Source: Homalodisca vitripennis
Taxonomy: Eukaryota; Arthropoda; Insecta; Hemiptera; Cicadellidae
Assembly: GCF_021130785.1 (NCBI RefSeq)
Contig: NC_060211.1
Location: 23,917,001-23,981,000, forward strand
Length of the DNA: 64,000 nucleotides
Direction of reading: 5' to 3'
In this document: positions 11,031 to 20,994 of the stretch, piece after piece
Numbering within the stretch: the stretch's first letter is position 1
How the letters are laid out: each line of letters begins with the position of its first letter
Translations under genes and position numbers: made by a program
The notes under the pieces: generated by a model
Seen by the model: only the letters and a program-made list of their open reading frames with translations
Told to the model about the DNA's origin: nothing
The model's database searches: none

Positions 11031-12062
11031 CCTAATAAATTTTTAGTATTATTGGTCACAAGGCTGGGAAAAGGACACTAAATTCAGAGATGCCGTTCCT
11101 ATGAGCAAGAAGTCAACTACTAAGGTTTTTAACAAGTGGGGATTGTTAACGGAAAAAGTCAATTAAATTAATAACTCTGTCCCTGTCCCACAGACCGTCA
11201 CAACCTTTCACTCTAAAACCATCCACAACAAGACAAACAGAGACAGTACACTAGCGCTTGTCTGGCTTACGATAACAGTCAGGAAATGCGATATGTAGCA
11301 GATGCTAGAAGAAAATACTGCATATAACATTTCTACATCTAGAAAAAGCTAAATCAAGGACTGGTTTCTTTGGTCTTTACCGACTCTGAATGGATAGCCG
11401 AAATTTGCAAAATGTAGCAGATTCTGATAGATATTTATAGTATATATATATATATATATTATATATATACATAAATTTTGTATGTGACACTATAAAACTG
11501 AGGCTTTCTACTTGTAGCAAATGTTAATTGTGTAGCATGTCCTGTTAAAAGTAATTTTTCCAACTTTCATCAAGTGTCATATAACTTGTACTAGATGTAA
11601 CATATGTTGTTACAACATAGTGTAAACCCGCCTCAATAACACACAATGTTTACACACTTGTTTGATGTGCATAGTATGAACATTAACACCTCTATTTAGG
11701 TGTATCCAGATTTCCCTTGAGACTAATAAAATTGCGAAACGAACTCGGAGGTACGATATTCCCATTGTCCTCACCATGAAACTCGAATGAAATCTTGATC
11801 ACGAATCATAATATTGAGTGTGTTGAGGCGCAGCGCTCCGACAATGATTGGCAATATAGCGACAAGGCCTTGCAATCACAGGGCCACAGCCCGGCCGCCA
11901 CGCTCGTCACTGGTCAATTTCCCCTACTGTACCATCCGCCCGTCCCGTTCCCCATCTGCGAGCGAGACCAAATACGCGATCTCTAGTAATGACGCACTCG
12001 CTCTTAATCAACGTGCACTTTAATCACGGTGTAATCTGTTTTGTTAAGAAACAAACCAAATT
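11031..12062. other. unassigned; GC-richer island at 11815-12015
   Basis: From 11040 to 11760 the DNA is AT-rich with a (TA)n tract at about 11442-11468. From about 11815 to 12015 the composition becomes markedly GC-rich, with many CpG (GGCGCAGCGCTCC, GCCCGGCCGCCACGC). Two overlapping + strand frames (63 and 69 residues) result from this but match no family I know. It could be a promoter/CpG island or a piece of a transposon end. Confidence 0.35.
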
Positions 12063-13725
12063 AACATGATCATAAACTCTGGGCACTATCTCTTAATTTA
12101 ATACGGCAGAACTTTCAGACATAATTCAAATTCTTTAATGCCAGAACATCTTTACAATGTATAGCAGTGTCAGAAACAAGTTCAGCATGAACCATCTATG
12201 GTTAACTCTGAGTATTATCTCTTAATTTAATACAGCACAACTTTCAGATATAATTCAAATTCTTTATTGCCAGAACATCTTTACAATGTATAGCAGTGTC
12301 AGAAACTAATTCAGCATGAACCATCTATGGTTAACTCTGAGTATTATCTCTTAATTTAATACAGCACAACTTTCAGATATAATTCAAATTCAGAACATTT
12401 ACAATTTTAATCTAAAATCTCTTAATTTAATACCGCAGAACTTTCACATAATTCAAATTCTTTATTGCCAGAACATCTTTACAATGTATAGCAGTGTCAG
12501 AAACTAATTCAGCATGAACCATCTATGGTTAACTCTGAGTATTATCTCTTAATTTAATACAGCACAACTTTCAGATATAATTCAAATTCTTTTTAATGCC
12601 AGAACATCTTTACAATGTATAGCAGTGTCAGAAACTAATTCAGCATGAACCATCTATGGTTAACTCTGAGTATTATCTCTTAATTTAATACAGCACAACT
12701 TTCAGATATAATTCAAATTCTTTATTGCCAGAACATCTTTACAATGTATAGCAGTGTAAGAAACTAAGTTCAGCATGAAGCCATCTATGGTTAACTCTGA
12801 GTATTATCTCTTAATTAATACAGCACAACTTTCAGATATTAATTCAAAATTCAAATTCAAATTCTTTATTGCCAGAACATCTTTACAATGTATAGCAGTG
12901 TCAGAAAAAGAACAAGTACAGCATGAGCCATCTATGGTTAACTCTGAGTATTATCTCTTAATTTAATACAGCACAACTTTCAGATATAATTCAAATTCTT
13001 TATTGCCAGAACATCTTTACAATGTATAGCAGTGTCAGAAACTAATTCAGCATGAACCATCTATGGTTAACTCTGAGTATTATCTCTTAATTTAATACAG
13101 CACAACTTTCAGATATAATTCAAATTCAAATTCTTTATTGCCAGAACATCTTTACAATGTATAGCAGTGTCAGAAACAAGTACAGCATGAACCATCTATG
13201 GTTAACTCTGAGTATTATCTCTTAATTTAATACAGCACAACTTTCAGATATAATTCAAATTCAAATTCTTTATTGCCAGAACATCTTTACAATGTATAGC
13301 AGTGTCAGAAACTAATTCAGCATGAACCATCTATGGTTAACTCTGAGTATTATCTCTTAATTTAATACAGCACAACTTTCAGATATAATTCAAATTCTTT
13401 ATTGCCAGAACATCTTTACAATGTATAGCAGTGTCAGAAACTAATTCAGCATGAACCATCTATGGTTAACTCTGAGTATTATCTCTTAATTTAATACAGC
13501 ACAACTTTCAGATATAATTCAAATTCAAATTCTTTATTGCCAGAACATCTTTACAATGTATAGCAGTGTCAGAAACTAATTCAGCATGAACCATCTATGG
13601 TTAACTCTGAGTATTATCTCTTAATTTAATACAGCACAACTTTCAGATATAATTCAAATTCTTTATTGCCAGAACATCTTTACAATGTATAGCAGTGTCA
13701 GAAACAAATTCAGCATGAACAATCA
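12063..13725 (-). repeat. about 13 tandem copies of a LINE 3' end (~128 bp unit)
   Basis: The block CAGAACATCTTTACAATGTA recurs at about 12142, 12271, 12471, 12600, 12729, 12872, 13003, 13142, 13278, 13408, 13542 and 13669, with one degenerate copy near 12392. Read on the minus strand each unit ends GGCAATAAAGAATTTGAATT, sometimes with extra AATTTG steps; this is a LINE-style 3' tail. Each unit also holds AACCATCTATGGTT, a small hairpin. The array joins directly to the RT C-terminus at 13890-14180 on the same strand, so it appears to be the 3' UTR and tail of that LINE, amplified. Confidence 0.9.
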
Positions 13726-14200
13726 TCTAGGATATACATTGCCTAGGCCTAATAACAATTGTCTATCTAATTACAGCATAATAATCACTGATGTCATATG
13801 GGCTGATATTAATCAATAGCTGTTTTACACTTTTCTTGAAACAATTAATTTCAAGAGATTTAAGATGAGAAGGAAGAGAGTTGTAAAGTTTAATGCTTGT
13901 TCCAATTAAAATTTAAAGTGGTTTCAAGACTACATTGAGATATTCTAAGAGAATTTGAGTTTCTAGTCATATGGTTATGTACAGATTTATTTGTAGGTAT
14001 GGCATGTAAATTTCTTTTGGTATACAATAGGCAATCTAAAATATGCAGTACAGGTACTGTAAGAATACCGTACTTTTTAAATAAAGGTGTACAGTGAGTC
14101 CTTATGTTTACATTAGCTATAATCTTAATAGCACGTTTTTGTAAAATTAATAATTTTGTTGTGTTACAATCATTGCCCAATACAATAATTCCATAAGATA
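13726..14200 (-). pseudogene. 5'-truncated LINE, RT C-terminal region
   Basis: The minus-strand frame 14180-13890 encodes NTTKLLILQKRAIKIIANV, then THCTPLFKKYGILTVPVLHI, then HNHMTRNSNSLR. This order (LLxLQKRAIRII, pause, LPLFxxxxILTL, then NYNTRN) is the C-terminal region of Jockey/CR1-like LINE ORF2 proteins. The intact-looking copy in this window (53470-53700) has LVLQKKAVRIV and HNYNTRN at equivalent places. The RT core is absent and the 3' end runs into the tandem array at 12063-13725. Confidence 0.8.
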
Positions 14201-14600
14201 AGAAACCAAAACCAGGAAATCTAAGTTAACAAAAACAATGTATATTGAGGCTTCATGGGTTTTTCCCAAAGCCAGCATTCAGGAAAAAAAGTGTCAATGA
14301 TTATTGGTAACAAAAGCTGTTATTTATTCATGAATATAACTCAACAATGGTAACAAATAAAGTTAAATATGAATGTGATTATGACAGTCAATCAGTTTCA
14401 GGTAATAATGTAACTGAAGATGTACTAGTTCATTAATATGATATACAATTACATTTTATTAAATATTATTTAAATTTGTACGCTTGAAAAATTATTATAC
14501 AATTAGTAGCCTAAACATTAGGCCTAATAAAGACGAGCAAAGTACGCTATAATAGAACTGTAATTACGATTCTAGGATAATGCACTAACGTCATATTCAT
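14201..14600. other. unassigned AT-rich DNA
   Basis: Nothing recognisable between the LINE remnant and the Penelope-type relic. Confidence 0.4.
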
Positions 14601-14740
14601 GACAATGGAATGTAAGGAATACAGGATTTCGCACACTTGCCATCGTTGTGTTACATTAATATAAAACCGACGTTTCGATGACTGGAATCTGCCACCTTCT
14701 TCACGTATTTGTAAAGCGGCCAAACTGTGCTGTAACACTT
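14601..14740 (-). repeat. Penelope-type pseudo-LTR / hammerhead-like relic
   Basis: On the minus strand this reads GTGAAGAAGGTGG (from about 14705), a GGTGG/CCA...CATC stem, CGAAACGTCGG (about 14677-14667), then CACAACGATGGCAAGTGTGC, CCTGTATTCCTTACATTCC. The GAAGA, stem, CGAAAC order matches the hammerhead core CUGANGA, stem II, GAAA, but the first C is replaced by G. The downstream ACGATGGCAA...CCTGT.TTCCTT block is shared with 6653-6912 and 56396-56460. Sequences of this kind flank Penelope-like elements in insects. A 63-residue frame over it is not a gene. Confidence 0.5.
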
Positions 14741-15109
14741 AACAAAAGCACATGTTCGTACCACTGTCGTGGTCGGTTCTTCAACTCATCCCACGTTAAC
14801 GATTTACTACGAAACAGAGCAGAATATACTCGATGCGTTTTAAATTAGGCGTGATTCTGCATGTAGCTTTCACCGGAGTTGAACCGTGAATAATAACCGT
14901 AATTAAAATATTATCTTCGCCAACTTTACAGCCAAAGTCACGGTTCACATTCGACGCTCATTTTGACACAGCTGTACCCTTCACGTTACATGGAACTTTG
15001 GGTAGTTCCCTTAATAAAGACATCGTTAATGTCTCTATTACGTTCTTCTCTCTAGGATGGCGGAACGAGAAATTCACGTCTACTGCTGCACTATAAATCT
15101 ATTTTGTGT
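14741..15109. other. unassigned DNA
   Basis: Moderately AT-rich, no gene seen. It contains a GTTGAACCGTGAATAA stretch and a later CACGGTTCAC stretch that are partly reverse-complementary (about 14880 and 14940), a possible small foldback. Confidence 0.3.
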
Positions 15110-15885
15110 AGAAGTAAATGTAGTATTACGAGTACCATATCACTTTACCGAATAGCATACGTTAATTTGCAAAGTTAACCGTATAAGATCGATCAAACTG
15201 TCACCTTTCTTTAAAACTGACAGGGCCGTGTGCGGCGTAATGATGAAATAATACTGAACAGTACTTTTTACGCCCGGTTTGAGTGAGGTTTATCATTAAT
15301 AAGCACCTTTTATGTCCGGAATTTCGTGTAGGTCTTACACATCGTAGCTCTCCATAGACATTTCAAAAGTAAATGCAGTACCACGAGTACTCTATCTCTT
15401 TACGGAATAGCACATAGTGTAATTTGCAAAGTTAACCGTATAAGATCAATCAAACTGTCACCTTTCTTTAAAACTGACAGGGCCGTGTGCGGCGGAATGA
15501 TGAGATAATCCTAAATAGTATTTTTTACGCCCGGCTTGAGTGAGGTTTATCATTAATAAGCACCTTTTATGTCCGGAATTTCGTGAAGGTCTTACACATC
15601 GTAGCTCTCCATAGACATTTCAAAAGTAAATGCAGTACCACGAGTACTCTATCTCTTTACCGAATACCACATAGTGTAATTTGCAAAGTTAACCGTATAA
15701 GATCAATCAAACTGCCACCTTTCTTTAAAACTGACAGGGCCGTGTGCGGCAGAATGATGAAATAATACTAAACAGTACTTTTTATGCCTGGTTTGAGTGA
15801 AGTTGATTAATTATCATTATTAAGCACGTTTTGTGTTCGGAATTCCGTGTAGATCGTACACATCGTACCTTCGAAGGCATTTCAA
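15110..15885. repeat. 256-bp tandem triplication
   Basis: Three head-to-tail copies begin near 15114, 15369 and 15626 (GTAAATG landmark; spacing 255 and 257 bp). All contain ACTGACAGGGCCGTGTGCGG and GAGTGAGGTTTATCATTAAT or a close variant. Copies two and three are most alike; copy three diverges at its right end (GTTGATTAATTATC insertion). No frame is conserved across copies. Confidence 0.93.
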
Positions 15886-16179
15886 AATGTGTGGAATTAA
15901 ATGTTTTTATCAGGTGAGCAGTAGTATAATCGTGAACTGGTGACTAGACACAAATAGTTTTGCTCTTACAGTTTCCACTTTCAGCCCACAAATAGTATCG
16001 AGAAGCCTCGCCGGATACTAACACCACAGTTCGAGGAAAGTCTTGCGCAAGCGGGAGAGAAGAGGATTCTTGTAGCCAGCGGATGAGGCTAGGCCAGGGA
16101 GACCGCGTGACGCAAGAGCATTGACGTCATCATAGGCCCGACACAAATACTCTTGGTGTCTGTTATGTGTGGTGGTGTC
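15886..16179. other. unassigned DNA
   Basis: No gene identified. A GC-richer stretch at 16025-16140 (GCGCAAGCGGGAGAG...) gives a 71-residue minus-strand frame without known motifs. Confidence 0.3.
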
Positions 16180-17502
16180 CAGTGGCGTACACAGAGGGGG
16201 GCGAGCCCTCCCCCCCAAACTGTCTGACTTCAACTAACAAACTATGTATAGCCTTAAATATCACAGAATTTAGTATAAATAAAACTAGACATAGGTTTAA
16301 ACCTGAGCTTAGTCCATATCCCTTGCACGCTTTAAGTTTATAAATTTTTATTAAGACATGACCATGATTCAGCCGAATTTCTCAAGATAGACACTACCCA
16401 CTTAAGATTAAGGCACATTATATGCTAATCTTAAATACGATAAAATATAACATTATTGCCAAGCCTGTCCGTTTGGCTTTATTAGTCTACTTAATTTTAA
16501 CAGATTTATATTAATAATTTGAATCATTTTTATCACAAGAGTTGCAACTAACTATCCATACAGATCTGAAGTTCAAACAGTATAAATAAAGCCTAGGTGC
16601 ATTAACTAACAATTCAAGCCACAACCCAGACTTGCAATGATATGTCTCGTACTACGAAGGCTATCCAGAAAGTATGTTACGTTTTGATATAAATAAAAAA
16701 CAAAAGTGCATAAAAATATTGTATTATATACAATTGAAAGTGACATTAAAATACTATTTTTCAATATAATCACTACGAATTTAGGCACTTAACATAGCGG
16801 TGAACTAGTTTTGAAATTCCAGCGTTATACAATTCTGCCACCTGAGATTTCAACCAGGTAGTCACATCCTCCCGCAGTTCAATGTCGTCGCAAAGAGCTG
16901 AGTCTCAAATTACGTGTTTTACCTAAGCCTCGTCTCCTGTAATGATTCGATCGAACAGCGAGTCACAATCTTTTTCGGAAGTGTCAAAAAAAATGTCAAT
17001 GAATCAGCCATAAGCTGATTTTTATGGGTTTCTGTTCAGATTTTCGGTATCTAACTTTCGTGTAACAAACTTCTTGAAAATTGAGGAAAAGTGAGAATTC
17101 TATTATTGTGAATCGAGGGTCTTCTTTAATCTTTTCATCGGCTTTACAGACGATTTCATCGGTCACAATGATTAGCCGTCCACTTCATTCGTCATCATGC
17201 ACATTAGTTCGGTCATTTAAACCCAATGGCTCACTCCACATTCAGTAATCATATCGTCCCATAAACTTCAGAGAGTTGACGATAAATCTCGTATAATTAG
17301 TGAACGTTAACATTATATTCACAACATGAACATTAGGAACTTAGTGTTCACTCACGTTATGATGTGCACTAAAATGTTCATTAAATACATTTCCTACACT
17401 TTTCTAAATGTTGTATTTTTTTAGCGCATAATATTAAAAGGGCGAGGTCCTTTTTAATGGGGGTGCCACTCCCCCACCCCCTCAATTCTGGGTACGCTAC
17501 TG
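16180..17502. mobile_element. hAT-like element with inverted ends, containing a mariner relic
   Basis: The left end reads CAGTGGCGTACACAGAGGGG, the right end in reverse complement CAGTAGCGTACCCAGAATTG followed by GGGGGTGGGGGAG. CAGTGGCGTA-type ends are characteristic of some hAT transposons. The flanking 8-mers (GTGGTGTC and GTGTGTAG) agree only partly, so a target-site duplication is not proven. No hAT transposase is seen. The interior holds a mariner fragment on the minus strand, so this appears to be a non-autonomous element with a nested insertion. Confidence 0.6.
16659..17300 (-). pseudogene. mariner transposase relic, internally deleted
   Basis: Minus-strand translation from about 17235 gives LNDRTNVHDDEWSGRLIIVT (mariner transposases have a GRTxVHDEERSGRP block here), then DEIVCKADEKIKEDPRFTI, later RIITGDEA at the first catalytic aspartate, then DIELREDVTTWLKSQVAEFY and NAGISKLVHRYVKCLNS at the C-terminus. 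The part with the second and third catalytic residues is missing between GDEA and DIELRED, and stops and frame changes occur. The 3' end carries GGCTATCCAGAAAGTATGTT (16659-16678), like a mariner inverted terminal repeat. The matching 5' repeat was not found. Confidence 0.8.
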
Positions 17503-18425
17503 GTGTGTAGTGTATAGCACGGAAGTGGCTGGGAACGTGTACGAACAAAGAACGCAGGTTCAGGATTGCGGTGTTGGTGTGGCGAAGTTAGGTCTCATGA
17601 TTCACATCTCACTCGCAGTAAACAAGACGTACAAGTTGTGTGCCGTGGGATTACACGGTAACCACGTTCCACGGTACTGGTGTATAGTGTATAGCACAGA
17701 AGTGGCTGGGAACGTGTACGAACAAAGAACGCAGGTTCAGGATTGCGGTGTTAGTGTGGCGAAGTTAGGTCTCATGATTCACATCTCAATCGCAGTAAAC
17801 AAGACGTACAAGTTGTGTGCCGTGGGATTACACGGTAACCACGTTCCACGGTACTGGTGTATAGTGTATAGCACAGAAGTGGCTGGGAACGTGTACGAAC
17901 AAAGAACGCAGGTTCAGGATTGCGGTGTTGGTGTGGCGAAGTTAGGTCTCATGATTCACATCTCAATCGCAGTAAACAAGACGTACAGTTGTGTGCCGTG
18001 GGATTACACGGTAACCACGTTCCACGGTACTGGTGTATAGTGTATAGCACAGAAGTGGCTGGGAACGTGTACGAACAAAGAACGCAGGTTCAGGATTGCG
18101 GTGTTGGTGTGGCGAAGTTAGGTCTCATGATTCACATCTCACTCGCAGTAAACAAGACGTACAAGTTGTGTGCCGTGGGATTACACGGTAACCACGTTCC
18201 ACGGTACTGGTGTATAGTGTATAGCACAGTACGGAAGTGGCTGGGAACGTGTACGAACAAAGAACGCAGGTTCAGGATTGCGATGTTGGTGTGGCGAAGT
18301 TAGGTCTCATGATTCACATCTCACTCGCAGTAAACAAGACGTACAAGTTGTGTGCCGTGGGATTACACATTAACCACGTTTCACGGCATTCTACTCAGTT
18401 TACAAAAACGATTCGGAGTGAAGTA
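17503..18425. repeat. 177-bp tandem repeat array, 5 copies
   Basis: GTGGCTGGGAACGTGTACG recurs at 17525, 17702, 17879, 18055 and 18237. Spacing is 177, 177, 176 and 182 bp; the 176 reflects one lost A in ACGTACAAGTT, the 182 a GTACG insertion. Because 177 is 59 codons, the + strand stays open through three units (17510-18040) and encodes a perfect 59-residue repeat until the single-base loss. The array starts immediately at the right end of the hAT-like element. The open frame is most simply a by-product of unit length. Confidence 0.95.
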
Positions 18426-20785
18426 GCTTGGAGCTAGGTCGATAATTCCTAATTTAGTGCTTTCGTTTTTCAGATACAGTAAATTCATATCAGAACGCCA
18501 ATAAAAAAAAAATAAATAAAAAAGGAAACCAACGTAATGTAAAATAATCAATTTTATGCGTGTGAATATGTATGTACTGCGTAATTGTATGTAAGTATTT
18601 TTAAAGAATTCCAACGTCGTGGTAACGTGAAAAGTACCTTTCAAAAAACAAGAGTTTTGTGTTTACGGAATTCTCGAAACTAAATTTTCCTATCTATATT
18701 CCTTATGTAATTTCATATTTTCACGTAGAACAAAAACTTGAAAACATTGCACACATTGTAATCAACCACATTTTGAAGAAAACAGAATTCCTCGTATATT
18801 TGCGTAAAACAACAAACATAAACAATAATTATTGTGCAAGATGTTAATCGCACTGGACTGAACCTTAGCTACATCTGTAAAAGATTATTAAGATTATTCT
18901 GCCGTACATCGTACACTAACTAATACAACTAAAAAAAGAATGTTCAGTAGTAATTTTAATTTCATTGTTTGATTTATTACATTGTTCCGCCCTGCATCTG
19001 CCATACATCGTACACTAACTAATCCAACACAAAGAAGAATGTATGGCCGTAAATTTGTTTTCATTGTTTGATTTATTAGGTTGACCCATATTTAAATTAT
19101 TACCACAAATAGACAAGTGTAATTTTCTATTTAGAAGTATACAGTTTGTTGCAACTTTATTCCATGTATTGTTACTCAAGGTCGTTGAAGTTCGTGATAG
19201 AACAAATTTCATATTCTAATCACATTCTCCTTATCTTTAAATGTTCGCTTTCATCATGTTTACCATTGAAATGAATTTGAATGAAAGATAAAATTCGACA
19301 TAATTATACAGATATTTCATAACACCTAAAAGATAAAAGGGGGCATATTTCACAAAATATACTCCTAATATTGCGTGGATAATCAATTTTGATTTTGTTG
19401 TAGTTAGAAATACAAGGATGTACTATGAAAAAATATGTATATGTGTGTGTGTGTGTGTGTACATGTTGAAAAAATGAAAAATAGGCCCTAAGGAAGATTA
19501 TAAAAATACAGGTATTCTACTTAATTAAACAAGAAACAAAACAAAAAATATATTCCTTGGTATATAAAAATGTACACAGATTATTAACGTTTCACATATT
19601 TTAAAATACAAATTAAAACGTTTTATTGTATGTTATTTGAATTGTGACCAGAGTTAACATTTGAAAATATGAACTAGACAAATTACAAAATACTGCTTTA
19701 AACTTGTTGCTATAACAATTTAAAGACAATTTTGTTGGACTGAGCCACGAGTTCTTTAAAATATATAATACTTTCTCCCTTATAATTTCTTTCTTTGGGA
19801 ACACAAAATTATACATATATAAATCTTAAGGTTCTTTAGCCTCACAAACTCTGGTGATAAATGTAAAGTACTCCAAAGTAGGAGGAAATGGATGAGCTAT
19901 TTAATAGAGACTAGCTATAATCAGTTCAACAAGGTCATGAGCACAACAAACTTCTCTGTCAACTGCTCTAAGAATGTATTCCCATATTCACAATTCCACA
20001 GAGCCTGGAAAATAAATCAATGAAACAAATAAGCAAATTTTCCGAGACGTAACACTTAGATTAGTTGCTCCCAAGCCAACTCTGGGTATTTGTCAGGCCG
20101 TGGAATTGATGAGTTATGCCGACTTCACATTTACTCTCATTAGTTTACAAGAACTAACCATCAGCTAATGAATTCATCTTGGTGTTTGTCCTTCTTCAAC
20201 TAACTTCTCATCTGTGTGCTGATGTTAATTGGTTTGACTTCTTGTTTTCAGAGGAAATAAAGAAGAAGAATAATACATTGAGCAAACACGAGTAGTCTTA
20301 TTTTCTGAGATTTGTGATCCAAAACAAATGGTACACTGATAAAAAATAGATTTTTAAATATCTAAATTGATCCAAGATTGTTTTAAACACATAATCATGA
20401 ACAAGATGAATCATTTCAGATATGTACATGTAATGTTTAACATGCTCTGAAAAACTACATCGGTTGATATACTTGAGATTTCATTAGGCCTCAAGAATTT
20501 AGGAGAATTAACGGAATTTCAAAGAAAATTATGGAGGAATATCTCCACTTGGAGTATACTGAGTCTGAACCAATTAACGAATCTTATAAAAAGTTCTGTG
20601 CACGTGTTCATCAGTGATCACAGCCAGTCACCATATAGATGGTCCGCTGCTTTCTGATCATGCTAGTTAGCACTCATTTTTAATTAGCTAAATTAAAAAG
20701 TAGTAAAACATGTTAAACATGTTTTTATTACATTTTCATACAATTTAAAGTATTATACAGTGTAATGTATAGTATACATCATATC
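18426..20785. other. unassigned AT-rich DNA with a 100-bp duplication
   Basis: No gene seen. A direct duplication of about 100 bp begins at 18899 and 18998 (CTGCCRTACATCGTACACTA...TTCATTGTTTGATTTATTA). A (TG)n microsatellite lies at about 19439-19460. Short frames (18381-18847, 19015-19212, 19613-19816) have no family signature. Confidence 0.4.
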
Positions 20786-20994
20786 GTAGATAATAACATG
20801 GAGTTCCTGGAGCACTTTTGGAGCCAACAGAAAATCTCTGTACAAACGTTAAAAATTAACGTGAAAAACGTAAAAACCAATAAATAAACACGAATCTCAC
20901 GGGTTTTCATGTCAATTTTATGTTTATACCGAGATTTTTCATTGATTTTCTGTTTGCTCCAAAAGTGCACCAGGCACCCCATGTTTTTATCTAC
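20786..20994. mobile_element. foldback MITE-like element
   Basis: The left arm starts GTAGATAATAACATGGAGTT and runs through GCACTTTTGGAGCCAACAGA to about 20833. The right arm (20943-20994) is its reverse complement with a few mismatches. About 110 bases lie between and include a further small palindrome around CGTTAAAAATTAACG. The structure is typical of short non-autonomous inverted-repeat elements; no coding potential. Confidence 0.7.

Noticed and set aside
17510..18040. 176-residue open frame with a perfect internal repeat
   Set aside because: It lies wholly inside the 177-bp tandem array; the unit is a multiple of three, so an open unit stays open. The frame is broken by a one-base loss in copy three, and there are no splice or promoter signals.
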